Shown piece after piece: positions 10,295-20,269 of a stretch of DNA of 64,000 nt; the stretch's first letter is position 1, and the number at the start of each line of letters is the position of its first letter. Position numbers and translations under genes: made by a program. Source of the DNA: Balamuthia mandrillaris (Eukaryota; Discosea; Longamoebia; Balamuthiidae); the NCBI GenBank assembly GCA_031835245.1, contig JAVKOQ010000118.1, positions 99,401 to 163,400 on the forward strand. The letters are read 5' to 3'. The notes below the pieces were generated by a model. That model ran no database searches and had not been told where the DNA came from. It saw only the letters and a program-made list of their open reading frames with translations.

Positions 10295-10650
10295 GTCTGC
10301 ACTGTATAGCAGCTGTTCCAGTGAGACCTCTCTTTGTGCTCTTATTGCACCCTTTTTTTTTAAATGTTTGTTTTTATTTTTTAAAAACAAACGAAGCAGA
10401 AGGAGGAGAAGAGAACGAGCTACTCATGCACCAGGCCACAGCCAACCACCACACCAGCCCCTCGTCGTAGCAACGGAAGAAGATAAGAAAGCGGCGGTAG
10501 AATTCAGATGTGGAGAAGTATGGTTGCCATGGACAGGGGTCACACAAGAGAGAGTGATCAAAACGGCAGCAAGCAAGCGAAGCATGAAAACAAAAAAGAA
10601 AGAAAAGAACGCAAGTTCTTACTCATCAAACCATGCAAAACAATCAAGAG

Positions 10651-11466
10651 CTAGAGCTCCATGACTTGGACATCGCAGTTGGGCATCTTGGAGGGAGCTC
10701 CCATCATGTCTCTCAGAAAAGTGGAGTGGGAGACAACGGCGATGGTCTGTTCCTCTCGGGCGAGAAGCCACCGCTTGAAAGCCTCAATGCGCTCGGCCAT
10801 CTCTGCAAGGGGTTCTTTCCAACGATGCTCTCTGAACAGCTCTTTGTAGTTTTCTTCTGTTATCTGCGCAGCTGAGAAGACATCGACCAATGAGATGAGA
10901 TGCAACGGAAAGAAGAAAGAAAGGAATGAACCAAAAAGAAAGAAGTAACAACGTACAAAGCTCCTCAGGAATGTACCACCAAATGCCGGAAGGCAAAGCC
11001 GAGAAGTCTACGGTAGGAAAGTCTTCCACTAGCTCCTTTGCCAGACGGCCAAAGTCGCAGGCATTCTCCAACCGCTCTCTGCACAGGTCGGTCACCACAA
11101 CGGTTTGGTTGCGACCGGCAAAACCTCCGAGACAAGTTTGAAGGGCTCTGGTTAGCGGAGAGCAAACGATCAGGTCCACCTCGATATCCTTTTGGTAAGA
11201 AAAAAACCGTGGAAAGGTGCTAAGAGATATGCCCGAGCAAAACAATAAACACTGCTGTTTCAACTGAGCACCTTCACACGTTCCTGCAACTGTTCGATCT
11301 GTTGGCGGCCCTTTTCCGTAACGTTACAATCCCAGAGGTAAGGGTCCACCTTTGCGTTCCCCGGAAGGGCACTGAAGAGGTTGTGTTCGCTTTCCGCGTG
11401 CCGTATGAGGTACAGCTTCTTAGCGGCTGCACGACCAGCCTCCTTCCTGCAGGCAGCTTCTTCCAT
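10651..11466 (-). CDS. Histidine phosphatase / phosphoglycerate-mutase-like protein
   Basis: Member of the histidine phosphatase (PGAM) superfamily. The start at 11466 gives MEEAACRKEAGRAAAKK. The catalytic RHG-type motif is LYLIRHAESEHN, with the phosphorylated His in RHA. Exon 2 carries VDLIVCSPLTRALQT, the second arginine block of the family, and CRERLENACDFGR. The last exon holds ITEENYKELFREHRW and the second catalytic histidine in TIAVVSHSTFLRDM, ending CDVQVMEL with TAG/TAA at 10651. Two introns, about 11270-11190 and 10965-10870. The substrate cannot be told; the layout matches the small, cofactor-independent plant and protist 'PGAM-like' phosphatases rather than a glycolytic enzyme. 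Confidence 0.85.
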
Positions 11467-11583
11467 TCCGTTCCGTTTTTCTGTTTGGCTTGCGTTGTTC
11501 TTTTTTTCCTTCTTACATGACCTGTTGTGCCCAGGTTTGGTTCCCAGTTAGGTTCAATCTCCCAGGACAAACATCATTGAGAT

Positions 11584-11656
11584 GGGGGTGTAGCTCAGAT
11601 GGTAGAGCGCTCGCTTAGCATGCGAGAGGTAGCCGGATCGATGCCGGCCTCCTCCA
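11584..11656 (+). tRNA. tRNA-Ala (anticodon AGC)
   Basis: Seventy-three bases with A box TAGCTCAGATGG, anticodon loop CTTAGCATG, and T arm GCCGG-ATCGATG-CCGGC. A54 in the T loop is usual for eukaryotic tRNA-Ala. The G3:U70 identity pair is present; position 6:67 is a U-U mismatch. A T5 terminator follows at about 11661. Identical to the copy at 37738-37810, and one base different from the copy at 62300-62372. Confidence 0.96.
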
Positions 11657-11802
11657 ATTCTTTTTGCTGCACTGAGGAAAGAAGGGTATTCCAGTGGAAG
11701 GTGCCAACAAAAAAAAAAAGAGAGAGAGAGAGGCAAGGGCCGACGAGCATGCATGACGATTGTGTTCTTCTTCTTTTGCAATTATTATTGTTAGGATAAA
11801 TA

Positions 11803-12678
11803 CTACTTGCCCTTTTTGCCAGGCACAACCTCCCAACCGGGCATTTCTGCGTCCAAGTAAAAGGTGTCTTTGGACCAGTCCTCCGGTTCCTTTTCCTTGG
11901 CCTTCTTGATGAGTTCCTTGAGCTGGGCCTGCACCTTGGGGTCCATTCCCTCCAACTCCTTCATGTCCTCGTCTGTAAAGTCGCGGAACTTCTTCGTCTT
12001 GCCCATGCCCTTATGCATAGCGTTGATCTCCCTAAGCCTGGAGTGGGCCTTGGCTTCTCTCACCAGCTTGTCAGGCTTGGGCACGGAGTGGTCCTTGGTG
12101 TAGCGTTCCAGGCCACCAGCCTCCGCCACGATCCTTCGCAGCTTCTCTCGGTTTTGTTGTTCGCGCCGCACGGTAGGCTCTCCACGAGCGCCCCTTCGGC
12201 GAGTGCTGGGAGGTTCCAGGCCCACGCGCTTTAGTCCCAAGGCCTCTTCTTTGGCTTGTTGCAATCTGCTGATCCGCTCCGGAGGACAAGGGGCCAGACG
12301 AGAGACGTACCAGATGGGGACATTGAACTTCTTAGCCAGCACGTTTCGTGTCCACTTGTCCGGATCTGAGTTGCGGAGGCTTCGGATTTCCTCCTTTTGG
12401 GCTTCTGTGAGTTGAGTGTAGGGCGTTGGGTATCGTGGCGCTGACATAGGCTCCAGCTTGTGAAGGAAGAGCAGGCTGCCATCATTGAAGGCATTTGGGA
12501 TGAGAGTGGTGGAGTACGTTGTTGGCTTGTCAGTGATTGCGGGATCCGCTGTGAGTGGTGTTGTGAAGCTGCGTACTCCACATGCTACATTTCCAACGCA
12601 CGGCAGTGTCGTCCAACACCTGTGCAGGGGTTTCACGGAGAACCCCGCCCGCAACAAACCTCCCCCCGTGTTCCTCAT
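11803..12678 (-). CDS. Mitochondrial large-subunit ribosomal protein, MRP-L20/mL58-like
   Basis: A single uninterrupted exon of 291 residues. The first 45 residues are Arg/Thr/Ser-rich with almost no acidic residues, as in a mitochondrial presequence (MRNTGGGLLRAGFSVKPLHR). The central motif LTEAQKEEIRSLRNSDP followed by DKWTRNVLAKKFNVPIWYVS is the helix-turn pattern of the fungal MRP-L20 (mL58) family: LR-x-SDPDKWTR then LAKKF. The rest is strongly basic with predicted helices (REQQNREKLRRIVAE) and a C-terminal segment FRDFTDEDMKELEGMDP. It ends WEVVPGKKGK. Identification rests on that motif and on charge; other mitoribosome proteins with the same motif are the main alternative. The gene lacks introns, unlike most neighbours. 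Confidence 0.65.
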   Translation of the reverse strand: MRNTGGGLLRAGFSVKPLHRCWTTLPCVGNVACGVRSFTTPLTADPAITDKPTTYSTTLIPNAFNDGSLLFLHKLEPMSAPRYPTPYTQLTEAQKEEIRSLRNSDPDKWTRNVLAKKFNVPIWYVSRLAPCPPERISRLQQAKEEALGLKRVGLEPPSTRRRGARGEPTVRREQQNREKLRRIVAEAGGLERYTKDHSVPKPDKLVREAKAHSRLREINAMHKGMGKTKKFRDFTDEDMKELEGMDPKVQAQLKELIKKAKEKEPEDWSKDTFYLDAEMPGWEVVPGKKGK

Positions 12679-12764
12679 CTCCCTTTCTTTTTTGTTTTAT
12701 GATTTTATTTTATGCGGACACTATGGATACGTTGGGAATTACGCAGTACAGTTTTTATGCCGAC

Positions 12765-14011
12765 TTATGATTGAGGGTCCATCGCGCTACTTGCGTCTTG
12801 CTTGTCGCGCTGGGAGAGAGAGGGAGAGAGAGAGAGAGAGAGAGAGAAGGGCGCGAAGAGTGCAGAGAGAAAAAGGGTTAGAAGCAAGTGAGGAGGAGGA
12901 GGAGGAGGAGGAGGAGGAGGAGGAGGAGGAGGAGGAGGAGGAGGAGGAGGAGGAGGAGGAGGAGGAGGAGGAGGAGGAGGAGGAGGAGGAGGAGGAGGAG
13001 GAGGAGGAGGAGGAGGAGGGGAGGAGGAGGAGGAGGAGGAGGAGGAGGAGGAGGAGGAGGAGGAGGAGGAGGAGGAGGAGGAGGAGGAGGAGGAGGAGGA
13101 GGAAAGCGTACCCAATTCCTTGTTGCGGGTGATGGCACGGTCGATGGCGTTACGGGAAGAAGCGTCCTGGATGGGGATGTTTAACTTTTGCAAGGTCTTG
13201 TTGGTTTCAAAGGCTTTGGCTAGCTCGCGTTCGGCCGCATTGCCGGCAATGTTCCTCTGTTGCAACAAATACGAATTGTCAATGGAGCAGAGAGAAACAT
13301 AACAGAAGAGGAGGAAGAAGAGACGAAACCTGGTTAGCCAACTTGAGTTCTTCCAGGGTGGTATTGTCAGCCAAGGCATTTGCGATGGCGGTGATGCCTT
13401 CTCCGCCCAACAGGTTGGTCTCCAGGTTCAACGTTTTAAGGGTCTTGTTCCTGCCCAGAACTTCAGCAAACTTGCGTGCGCCTTCGTTCGACACTTTCAT
13501 ATTCACCTATCCATCAGTTAACAAACAATGCTGAACAAAAAAAAACAAAAGAGGCGACAACAGCAATAACGTACAAAGGTTACAGAGGTGACATGGGTGT
13601 TGTTGAGGAGAGCCTCCGCAAACTCATTGGCCAGCTCGGAGGTGGCAGCCTGCAGCGACACAAAGCTGACTTCGGTGAGGGAGGGGTCGTTGGCCTTCAC
13701 TTTGGCAATAGTCTCCTCCAATTGCCTCTGCTCCTCCGACTTTCCAGAAGAAGAGGAAGCACCACTGCTGCTACCAGTTGTTTTGCCCGATTTGACGTTG
13801 GCGAGTTCCTGGCCGATGGACTCAAACTCACGGCGGATGGCAGCAGTCTCCTTCACCAACGCAAGTTGGGATTGGATGGCAAGCAATTCCTGTTTCAAGG
13901 CACGCAGCTCCTAATATATTAAAGAAATGTTTGTAGAGGGAAAAGAACTCTTAGTCGCAACAGTTAAAAAACGAAGCAGAACGCAGGGCAGCATAAAAGA
14001 CATACTTCCAT
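12765..14011 (-). CDS. Tropomodulin-like actin pointed-end capping protein
   Basis: Tropomodulins cap the slow end of actin filaments through a C-terminal leucine-rich domain. The start at 14011 gives ME, then a splice to ELRALKQELLAIQSQL, a coiled-coil stretch, and a Ser/Gly linker. The LRR domain follows in the family order: NDPSLTEVSF, LANEFAEALLNNTHV, FAEVLGRNKTLKTLNLETN, ANALADNTTLEELKLANQ, FETNKTLQKLNI, and SSRNAIDRAITRNKEL. The last exon after a long intron is RDKQDASSAMDPQS, ending at 12765. The last intron holds the 214-bp GAG/CTC tract at 12890-13103. The N-terminal tropomyosin-binding part of animal tropomodulin is not evident; about 230 residues in total, so shorter than the animal proteins and more like protist single-LRR versions. 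Confidence 0.85.
12890..13103. repeat. (GAG)n / (CTC)n triplet repeat, about 71 units, in tropomodulin intron
   Basis: A 214-bp near-perfect GAG tract with one break around 13018-13021. In the sense transcript of the tropomodulin gene it reads CTC and lies in the last intron. A (GA)n stretch is near 12820-12846. Open frames across it (poly-Glu, poly-Arg, poly-Pro, poly-Leu) are by-products of the repeat. Confidence 0.95.
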
Positions 14012-14146
14012 TACAGCAGACTTCTCTTCTTTCCCTTCTTCTCTTCTTGGTTACAAAAATGAAAAAACACACAATAAAAATTCGGTCTTGCTCAGCCACA
14101 ACGAAACCAAGCCCTGAACCCTAACCTTGCTTCTCTAAAGGAGAGG

Positions 14147-14150
<4 letters not shown>

Positions 14151-14193
<43 letters not shown>
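14151..14193. repeat. (GA)n microsatellite between IMP3 and tropomodulin genes
   Basis: GA run in the 247-bp gap between the IMP3 stop and the tropomodulin start, both minus strand. It would be in the IMP3 3' region or the tropomodulin 5' region. Confidence 0.9.
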
Positions 14194-14197
<4 letters not shown>

Positions 14198-14258
14198 GTT
14201 TTCCAGAGGAGAGGAATTGCTTTCATGTTTGAAAGAAAATTAAATAAAAGGAATGCGT

Positions 14259-15236
14259 TTAGTTGCCCAACAGGACGTAATCGTCCAAAACGTCGTTGTA
14301 CTTGAGAACTTTCTCCTTGATCTTCGAAGTGTCCACCCACGTTACAAAGTCTTCCATTGCCCTGCTCATTCATTCGTTTAAGTAGCTGATTAGTGAGAGC
14401 AGAGAGCAGAGAGCAGAGCAGGACATACCGTGTAACCATGAATGCAGGATCCGTCACAACGTTAGGTCCCACACGAACGTCTTTGTTCAAGTTAAGGTCA
14501 CTCAGGTTCGGTATCGAGAGAGACAAATGGGAAGAGAAAGAGGAAAGAGGAAAGAGGAAAGAGGAAAGAGGAAAGAGGAAAGAGGAAAGAGGAAAGAGGA
14601 AAGAGGAAAGAGGAAAGAGGAAAGAGGAAAGAGGAAAGAGAAAGAGGAGAAAAAGAAAGGAAATGAAGCAGTTGAAAAGGATACGGCCTTGCTCCACATA
14701 TGTTACTGCTTGTTTCAACGTTTCTGCCATCTTCAAACGAACTAACACCACCGGAAGCCTTCGTCTATTTTTTTTTTCAAATGAGATGATGACATGGAGA
14801 AGAAGCAGAAGGGAGAATTCCTCAAAAAAAATAATAATGAGAAACCTGCAAAAAGCGGACGCTGTGATCTGTTTGCATTTCATCAAGCTCTTTTCGCTGT
14901 TGATGAGGCCCATGGCGTAGAGTTTGGCCAGCAGCTGCTCCGTCATCTGCACACGAAAAGGGTCTTGCGAGTCCAATGCCGAAAGTTTTGTCGCTATTTT
15001 TGTGATCTCTCCACAAAGTTTGTTGTACCTGCATGGATTAGCCAACGTTAATCTCTTTCTGTTAAACAAGTCTATGCAGGAAAGAATAGCGCTGCAGTGT
15101 ACTTGGCATAGTCTTCTCTCTTTTGGATGTGGTAGCGGCGAAGGATTTTGATCTCCCGGACATTCTGCTCTCGCTTCCAATCGAAGAGATTGACCTTCTT
15201 CAACAGCTTTTGTTCATGTGGTTGAAGTTTCCTCAT
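14259..15236 (-). CDS. IMP3: U3 snoRNP protein IMP3
   Basis: Component of the Mpp10-Imp3-Imp4 complex that helps U3 snoRNA pair with pre-rRNA in the nucleolus. The start at 15236 gives [20 protein letters not shown], then [17 protein letters not shown] and [19 protein letters not shown]. These match the conserved 'MVRKLKFHEQKLLK' and 'LRRYRLQRREDY' regions. Exon 2 has [19 protein letters not shown] and [10 protein letters not shown]. The S4-type RNA-binding part follows: [26 protein letters not shown], then [17 protein letters not shown]. The C-terminal exon is [21 protein letters not shown] ending LLGN at 14259. Introns are several and small. One holds a 7-bp tandem repeat (14537-14641). Confidence 0.95.
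14537..14641. repeat. Tandem 7-bp repeat (AAAGAGG), about 15 copies, in IMP3 intron
   Basis: Near-perfect heptamer array of 105 bp. On the IMP3 sense strand it reads CCTCTTT, that is, pure pyrimidine. Confidence 0.92.
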
Positions 15237-15348
15237 TTTTAAAAAACAAAAACAATAAATAAAAACAGAGCGTGTTGTGCGGCTCCTGGCGGTTCTTCTT
15301 CTTGTTCTTTCTTCTTTCTTTCTTTGCTGGTCGTCAGGAAAAAAAAAG

Positions 15349-15431
15349 GTGGCAGGGGGTAAGCGTCGAACCGCAGTTACGCGACCAGCAAAGGAAAAAA
15401 AAGATGGCAGGGGATAAGCGTCGAACCGCAG
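15349..15431 (-). repeat. Duplicated 28-bp element with B-box-like core and T-run
   Basis: Two copies, 15349-15376 and 15404-15431, differ at 2 of 28 positions. On the minus strand each reads CTGCGGTTCGACGCTTA then CCCCTGCCA, followed by a run of eight or more T. GGTTCGACGCT is close to the Pol III B-box consensus and T-runs end Pol III transcripts, so these may be remnants or copies of a small Pol III gene. I could not fold a tRNA from either. It lies in the 348-bp gap 15237-15584 between IMP3 and DOLPP1; I see nothing else there. Confidence 0.4.
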
Positions 15432-15584
15432 CCTTGTGCCTCAGCAAGCCACGTCCGTCCGCTTGTGGTACTTTGCCGTGAGGAGAAGGTTTTGGGTGGG
15501 GGGGTGGGGTGGTAGCAACAAAGGCCTTTTCTTTTACTCTTTCCTAGTTTTGTGCCTTTTTTTCTCCTTGACACTCTTGTTGTG

Positions 15585-15943
15585 TCAATGGCGTCTTGAA
15601 GGAGGAAACGAGGATCGTACAGAGGGATCCACAGGAAGACCTCGAGCCCAACGATTGGCCTGGTACTCCAACCACAGTGCATCCTCCACCGCTGAGGAGT
15701 CCTTTATGCAAAAGTAGCGACACAGCGGCCATGCCTCCATCCATGCATGCAATCCTGCCCCTCTCATCAGCACCTCCGTCAACGCAAACCACAGTCCTGC
15801 CGATAGAAGACCTATCCAACCTCCGTATATCACCTGTCGCTCTGTATGATGTCCAAAATGGACTCTTTTTTTTGTTGTGGAAAGGATGAAAGGAATGAGC
15901 CAAGGAAAAGCAAGAAAAGAGAGAAAGAGAGAGGGAGAGAGAC

Positions 15944-15974
<31 letters not shown>

Positions 15975-16650
15975 TAGAGTGGAAAGCAGAAAGGAACCTG
16001 GCGTAGGCAACGGTGGTGGCAGCCGTCAAAAGGATTCCAGCTATCATAGACTTCCACAAGAAGGCATGTCGCTTCAACCTTAGCCTGCATTACATTACCG
16101 AACAAGTCAGAAGAACGGAAGCAGGAGGAAGGAAGACGAAAGTGAACAGCAAAGAAGGGAGAAAACCGTACCGGAATAACAACAATAAAAGAAAGTAACC
16201 AGCAAAGAAGAACATGAACTGAGAATGATTCGAAGGCATGCCATAGTCCGTCCTGAAGGTGCCTGACGGCCGAACCTCCTTGAAGTAGAGCTGCTTGAGG
16301 GCTTTGTTGAGGACCAGGTCCATCAGCTGGCCCAACATAAAAAACGCCACAGAGAGCTCCCTCCGAAAGATCAGGTGGGTGGCCATGCCCACCAGCACCA
16401 CGAGAGGGGCCAAGGCGCTGGCCCCCAACAACAGGGACAAGGGATTGCCCTCCTCGTATTCCACGTAGGTTGCCTCTAACCACCGCAGAGTCTTCGTCTG
16501 GTTGTTGTTGCCTCCCTGATTTCAGTCCCAAAGGCCCAAGTGACGTCCACCACCACCACCAGCAGCAGCAGCACCGCAGCAGCTCCGGCGTTACGCAAGC
16601 ATGGCAGCAGCATCCCCTTCTCCCCAGCGCGCTACTCTTTTCCTTCCCAT
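15585..16650 (-). CDS. DOLPP1: Dolichyldiphosphatase (DOLPP1/CWH8-type PAP2 phosphatase)
   Basis: ER membrane enzyme that removes phosphate from dolichyl diphosphate released by N-glycosylation. A conserved start LRWLEATYVEYEEGNPLS matches the family 'TYVEYP.GD' opening. Hydrophobic helices follow (LLLGASALAPLVVLVGMATHL). PAP2 motif 1 is in KQLYFKEVRPSG, motif 2 in YGMPSNHSQFMFFFAGY, and motif 3 in ARVHFGHHTERQVIYGGW, where the His is six residues after Arg. Motif 3 spans an intron with GA/CT repeats. The last segment (LLSAGLWFALTEVLM) is a helix, ending PSRRH at 15585. The start is tentative: ATG at 16650 gives MGRKR, spliced to GGNNNQTKTLRWLE; the upstream in-frame stop before GGN shows that an intron is needed. 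Confidence 0.9.
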
Positions 16651-16749
16651 TTTTTGTAGACTTGGGTCACATGTCGTCGTGAGGGATGCGACCAAACAAA
16701 GTAGCAGACAAGAATAGACAGGGAGGAAGGACGGAAGGAACAAACCAAA

Positions 16750-18639
16750 GTGCAGAGGGATCCTATGAACGCGCAGCCTTCTCGTGCTTCGGATTATTGC
16801 CTGGAGCACACAACAAAACGGCCAGGTCGGCCAAATGGCAAGGCCCCTCCTCCTCCGCTTGGTGCTTCAACCTCCTCCTCTTCCTCCTCTCCAACGAACA
16901 ACAAACGATGGGCGTTTAAAAAGCAACGGCAACGGCGGCCAGCGATAGGAAGGTGGTCCTTCCACAGAAATAGCCCTCGTCCTTCTTCTGCTCGATTCTC
17001 CGCCAGCGGTCCGTCGCTTCCTCGTCCTTCTCTTTCTGCATTGCAACAAGAGCAACGAAAACGGTGGAAGCAAGCAGCAAGCAACGTGGCTAAGATGGCC
17101 GCAACGACGGCGACGGCCACAGTGGATGCCATGGAAAAGGCTCTCGCTGTTGGCCGGAAGTCCTCTCACCGACTTATGACCCATGCCCTCATCCTTCTCA
17201 AGGCCGCCAACATTCAATTCTACAGCAGTCCCGTATGTTCTTTCTTCTTTCTTACTCGGTTTTTTTCCACGTCTTTCTTTCTTGTTGTCTCTTCCTTTCT
17301 TTGTCGTTTCTTTCTTTCTTGGCGTTCTTCCTTGTCGTTGTTTCTTTCCCGAACTAACAAGTAACAACTTTCAAAAATGATAAAGAGTGCGCAACACAAA
17401 AGAGAAGCCTACAAACAATCCATCTTGGCAACAATGAGGATGATAACCGACTGGCGCTCCATGTTTACCCAAGTGAGAGCATTCCTGTGGGAGGTGCGAC
17501 AGGAAGGTGGGCTACAAGGAGTGCTCGCCGAAACGTTGGAGCTGCAAATGGGCAGCATGACGGACATGCTGAGACGTCTACACCACCTCTACGCCAACGC
17601 AGAAAGTGCTTCTGTGTTCTTTCGTTCGTCTCCGCTTTTGTTTAAGCTCATCACAGTGTACGTCTTGTTCTTTTTATTCTCTCTTTCCCCTGTCCTTCTT
17701 CTATTCTGCTTATTAGCTTTGTTCATTCACTACTTAAACAGGTACATATTTGGGATGATAGTGGAGGTTTTATCGGTGGTTCACTATTTATTATTGGCGA
17801 GCATGAGTGTGCTTTCTCCGTTGTTGGAAGATGTGTTGCCCAACCCCAATGAGTTTGTAATTCGTCTGTGGAGCGGCTGTAAGCGCTCGTTTCCTCTAAA
17901 GCGATTTGCTTTTACCCGCTCTTCTTCTTTTTCTCGTGCTTTCGAAAAACAACAAGATGATGGCAGCAACAATATCAACAATTCAACGGAAGCAGTTGAT
18001 ATTTCAATGATGAAGCGACTATGGGACTCAGTTACCAACATCTTCCTTACTCAACATCCCCATTCCTATAAACCCATCAACAGGTTAGTAGAAGGAGAGA
18101 GAGAGAGAGAGAGAGAGAGATTGGGGGGGGGGGGCATTTTTAAACTCATCTCTGTCTTCCTTTATTTTTATAACAGGAGTAATGGTAACGAAGGTGGCAA
18201 TGGCCTATTGTTGTCAGTAATAGGGAGAGTTGGAAGGTTCTTGGTGATGCCGCCAATTGTGGTGTTGCAACGGGTCGTTGGTAGTTGGCTCGCCCACCCA
18301 GATCGTCACCACAATCTATCCTCTCGTTTCTTATCCCTAACTCGGTTTATACTTTCCAGGTAACAAATCTGCGTGCTGCTCTCTTTTCTCTCTTGTTATT
18401 ACTTTCTTCGTTAAACACTTTGATCTTTTTTTAAAAGGACCTGGAAGCGTGCTGGTGTTGTCCTAGATACTATATCTCAGCAAATGACGGCAACGCAAGC
18501 GTTCTCTCCGTTATCAACATCTTCAAGACCAAGGATTGAGTTGTTGAGCGGAGGGGGTGCTACTGGGGCATTTAGACAGGACGACCCACTCTTTCTGTCG
18601 ACCATGGGCATGAGACGTGCTGGCAAGGCACTCCTTTGA
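16750..18639 (+). CDS. Unknown protein with hydrophobic helix, family not recognised
   Basis: I do not recognise this gene. ATG 16750 is the first in frame; 16765 is an alternative. Residues 1-110 are Ser/Pro/Arg-rich and low complexity. From residue about 115 the sequence looks folded: VDAMEKALAVGRKSSHRLM, THALILLKAANIQFYSS, then after an intron AYKQSILATMRMITDWRSM and LELQMGSMTDMLRRLHHLY. A hydrophobic stretch IFGMIVEVLSVVHYLLLAS could be a membrane or buried helix. Later parts include PLLEDVLPNPNEFVIRLW, FLVMPPIVVLQRVVGSW and a final exon TWKRAGVVLDTISQQM, ending GMRRAGKALL at 18639. Five introns; one carries a (GA)n run at 18096-18120 on the sense strand followed by G10. Splice sites are consensus and join in frame, so it is a real gene. 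Confidence 0.65.
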
Positions 18640-18774
18640 TTATCGCTTCATTTGATCTGACTGAGTGAAGCTAAGACCAACAATCCGCCTCTCTCTTGCT
18701 CTCTCTCTCGTTCTCTTTTCTCTGTTAAATTTTTTTGTTTGTTTTTATAGAAGATGCTATACTCACAAGAACTG

Positions 18775-20217
18775 CTACTGGGAAGATGAAGCTGATAGTG
18801 TTGCGTTATTGTCAAGAGAGAGACTGCCACCATTTCCACCGCCACCAATACTATTTCTTCTTTCGGTGCGTTGCTGCTGTGCGTCATTTGATTGTGGCTG
18901 TTGCTGGAGGAGATGTGATGGCGGTGGTTTCTCGTCAATGGAATAACGCTGAGAAGGCACAGCTCGAAATCTGTCCTCTTCTTTGATTGGCGTTTGTTGT
19001 TGTTCAGTTGCTTCCAAATGACGTTGATGGATCTGTTCCAATCTTTGTTGCTGCTCACTGCGAAGAGGGTGAGCGATGGAATGGCGACGATAGGGCTGCG
19101 GCGCTGCCATCGCCCGCTCAAACGAGGAAAAGGAATAGGCAGCAGGTTGTCCTCCCTCGCCATCCGTAAGTACTCCAACAACACCAGAAGAAGAGGAGGG
19201 AGAGCACTGAAGGGGAGATAAGCTGACATCGGGGGGACGATGAGGTATGCTACCCAAAAAACTGTCATCCTGGGAGGCACTTGTTGGTGGTGATACGGAG
19301 TATTGAGATGAGGTATTGCGCTGGAAAAATTCGTTTGGAGTCTGCGAGGAAGATGAAGGGCCACGAATCGGATAGGGATAGCCTGGTGCACCGCCACCAC
19401 GGGATGAAAGATATGAAGAAGCATAGTCGATAGCAGGACGAGAGTAATTGGAATGCGATTTGGCGGAAGCTGCAGAAGAGGGATGGTGGTTCCAAGAGGT
19501 CTGGTGCATGCCTCTCGGCCCGCCGTGATGGGAGGAAGCAGAGGAGAGAAAACTAGCGGGCAGGGAGGACCGCCGCCCATAATAGGGATTATTGCTGTTT
19601 GCGGGGGGTAAATGTGACTCGTTGAACCAGTCATCTGCAGCTCTGGTATGTTCGGCAGGAAAGAAATCTCCACCAGCCGTCGCTGCAACCACAGCTGGTG
19701 GAGGGGAGTAGGGTCGATAATAGGGTTGGCTGTAATGGGCGCTGTGAAGGGAGGCATCGTCGAAGCCCCTCTCCATCATCATGCCACTGCCGCCGCCTAT
19801 GGATGGTGCTGGTGGGTACTGTACAGAATGTCTCCTCTGGGGCATCGTTGCGCGGAGGGATGGTGAGCTGGATAGCACAGATGAGAAGTTGGAGTCGATA
19901 GAGGACAGTGAGGTTTTCTTCTTTTTGGCACGCTTTGAAGCTGCTATGTTTTTTGGGTCGAACGAGTTTTTACATTCTTCAAGTATATGATAACTTCAAA
20001 AGAAAGATGGAAAGGAATGAGCAACTAAAACAGAGAGAGAGAGAGAGAGAGAGTGAATAGAAGTGGCATACATGCGATATAGATCATCCAAAGAACGATG
20101 TGGCAATGAACGGGTTCGAATATTTTCAAGCGCGGCTTGTAACTGTTTAAATTAACGATGAGTAATTTATGGGTGAGAATTGAGAATATCTCTGTTCGAG
20201 GGAGCGAAAGCGAAAGC

Positions 20218-20269
<52 letters not shown>

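Noticed and set aside
12485-13138. Long open frames giving poly-Glu, poly-Arg, poly-Gly, poly-Pro or poly-Ser over 12890-13103
   Set aside because: They are the readings of one GAG triplet tract. The tropomodulin frame shows it to be intronic.
14537-14641. Regular 7-bp array could be taken for a CRISPR-like or minisatellite functional array
   Set aside because: The unit is 7 bp without spacers, inside an IMP3 intron in a eukaryote. It is a plain tandem repeat.
9034-15437. The 11-mer GGCTGCGGTTC occurs both at the left border of the P450 inversion and (reverse strand) in the 15.4-kb duplicated element
   Set aside because: A shared 11-mer in 64 kb is within chance range when many words are compared, and the flanks do not match. 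I do not infer a common recombination site.
15234-15584. Possible tRNA on the minus strand near the duplicated 28-bp element
   Set aside because: A B-box-like core and T-run are present, but no A box, anticodon stem or acceptor pairing could be found.
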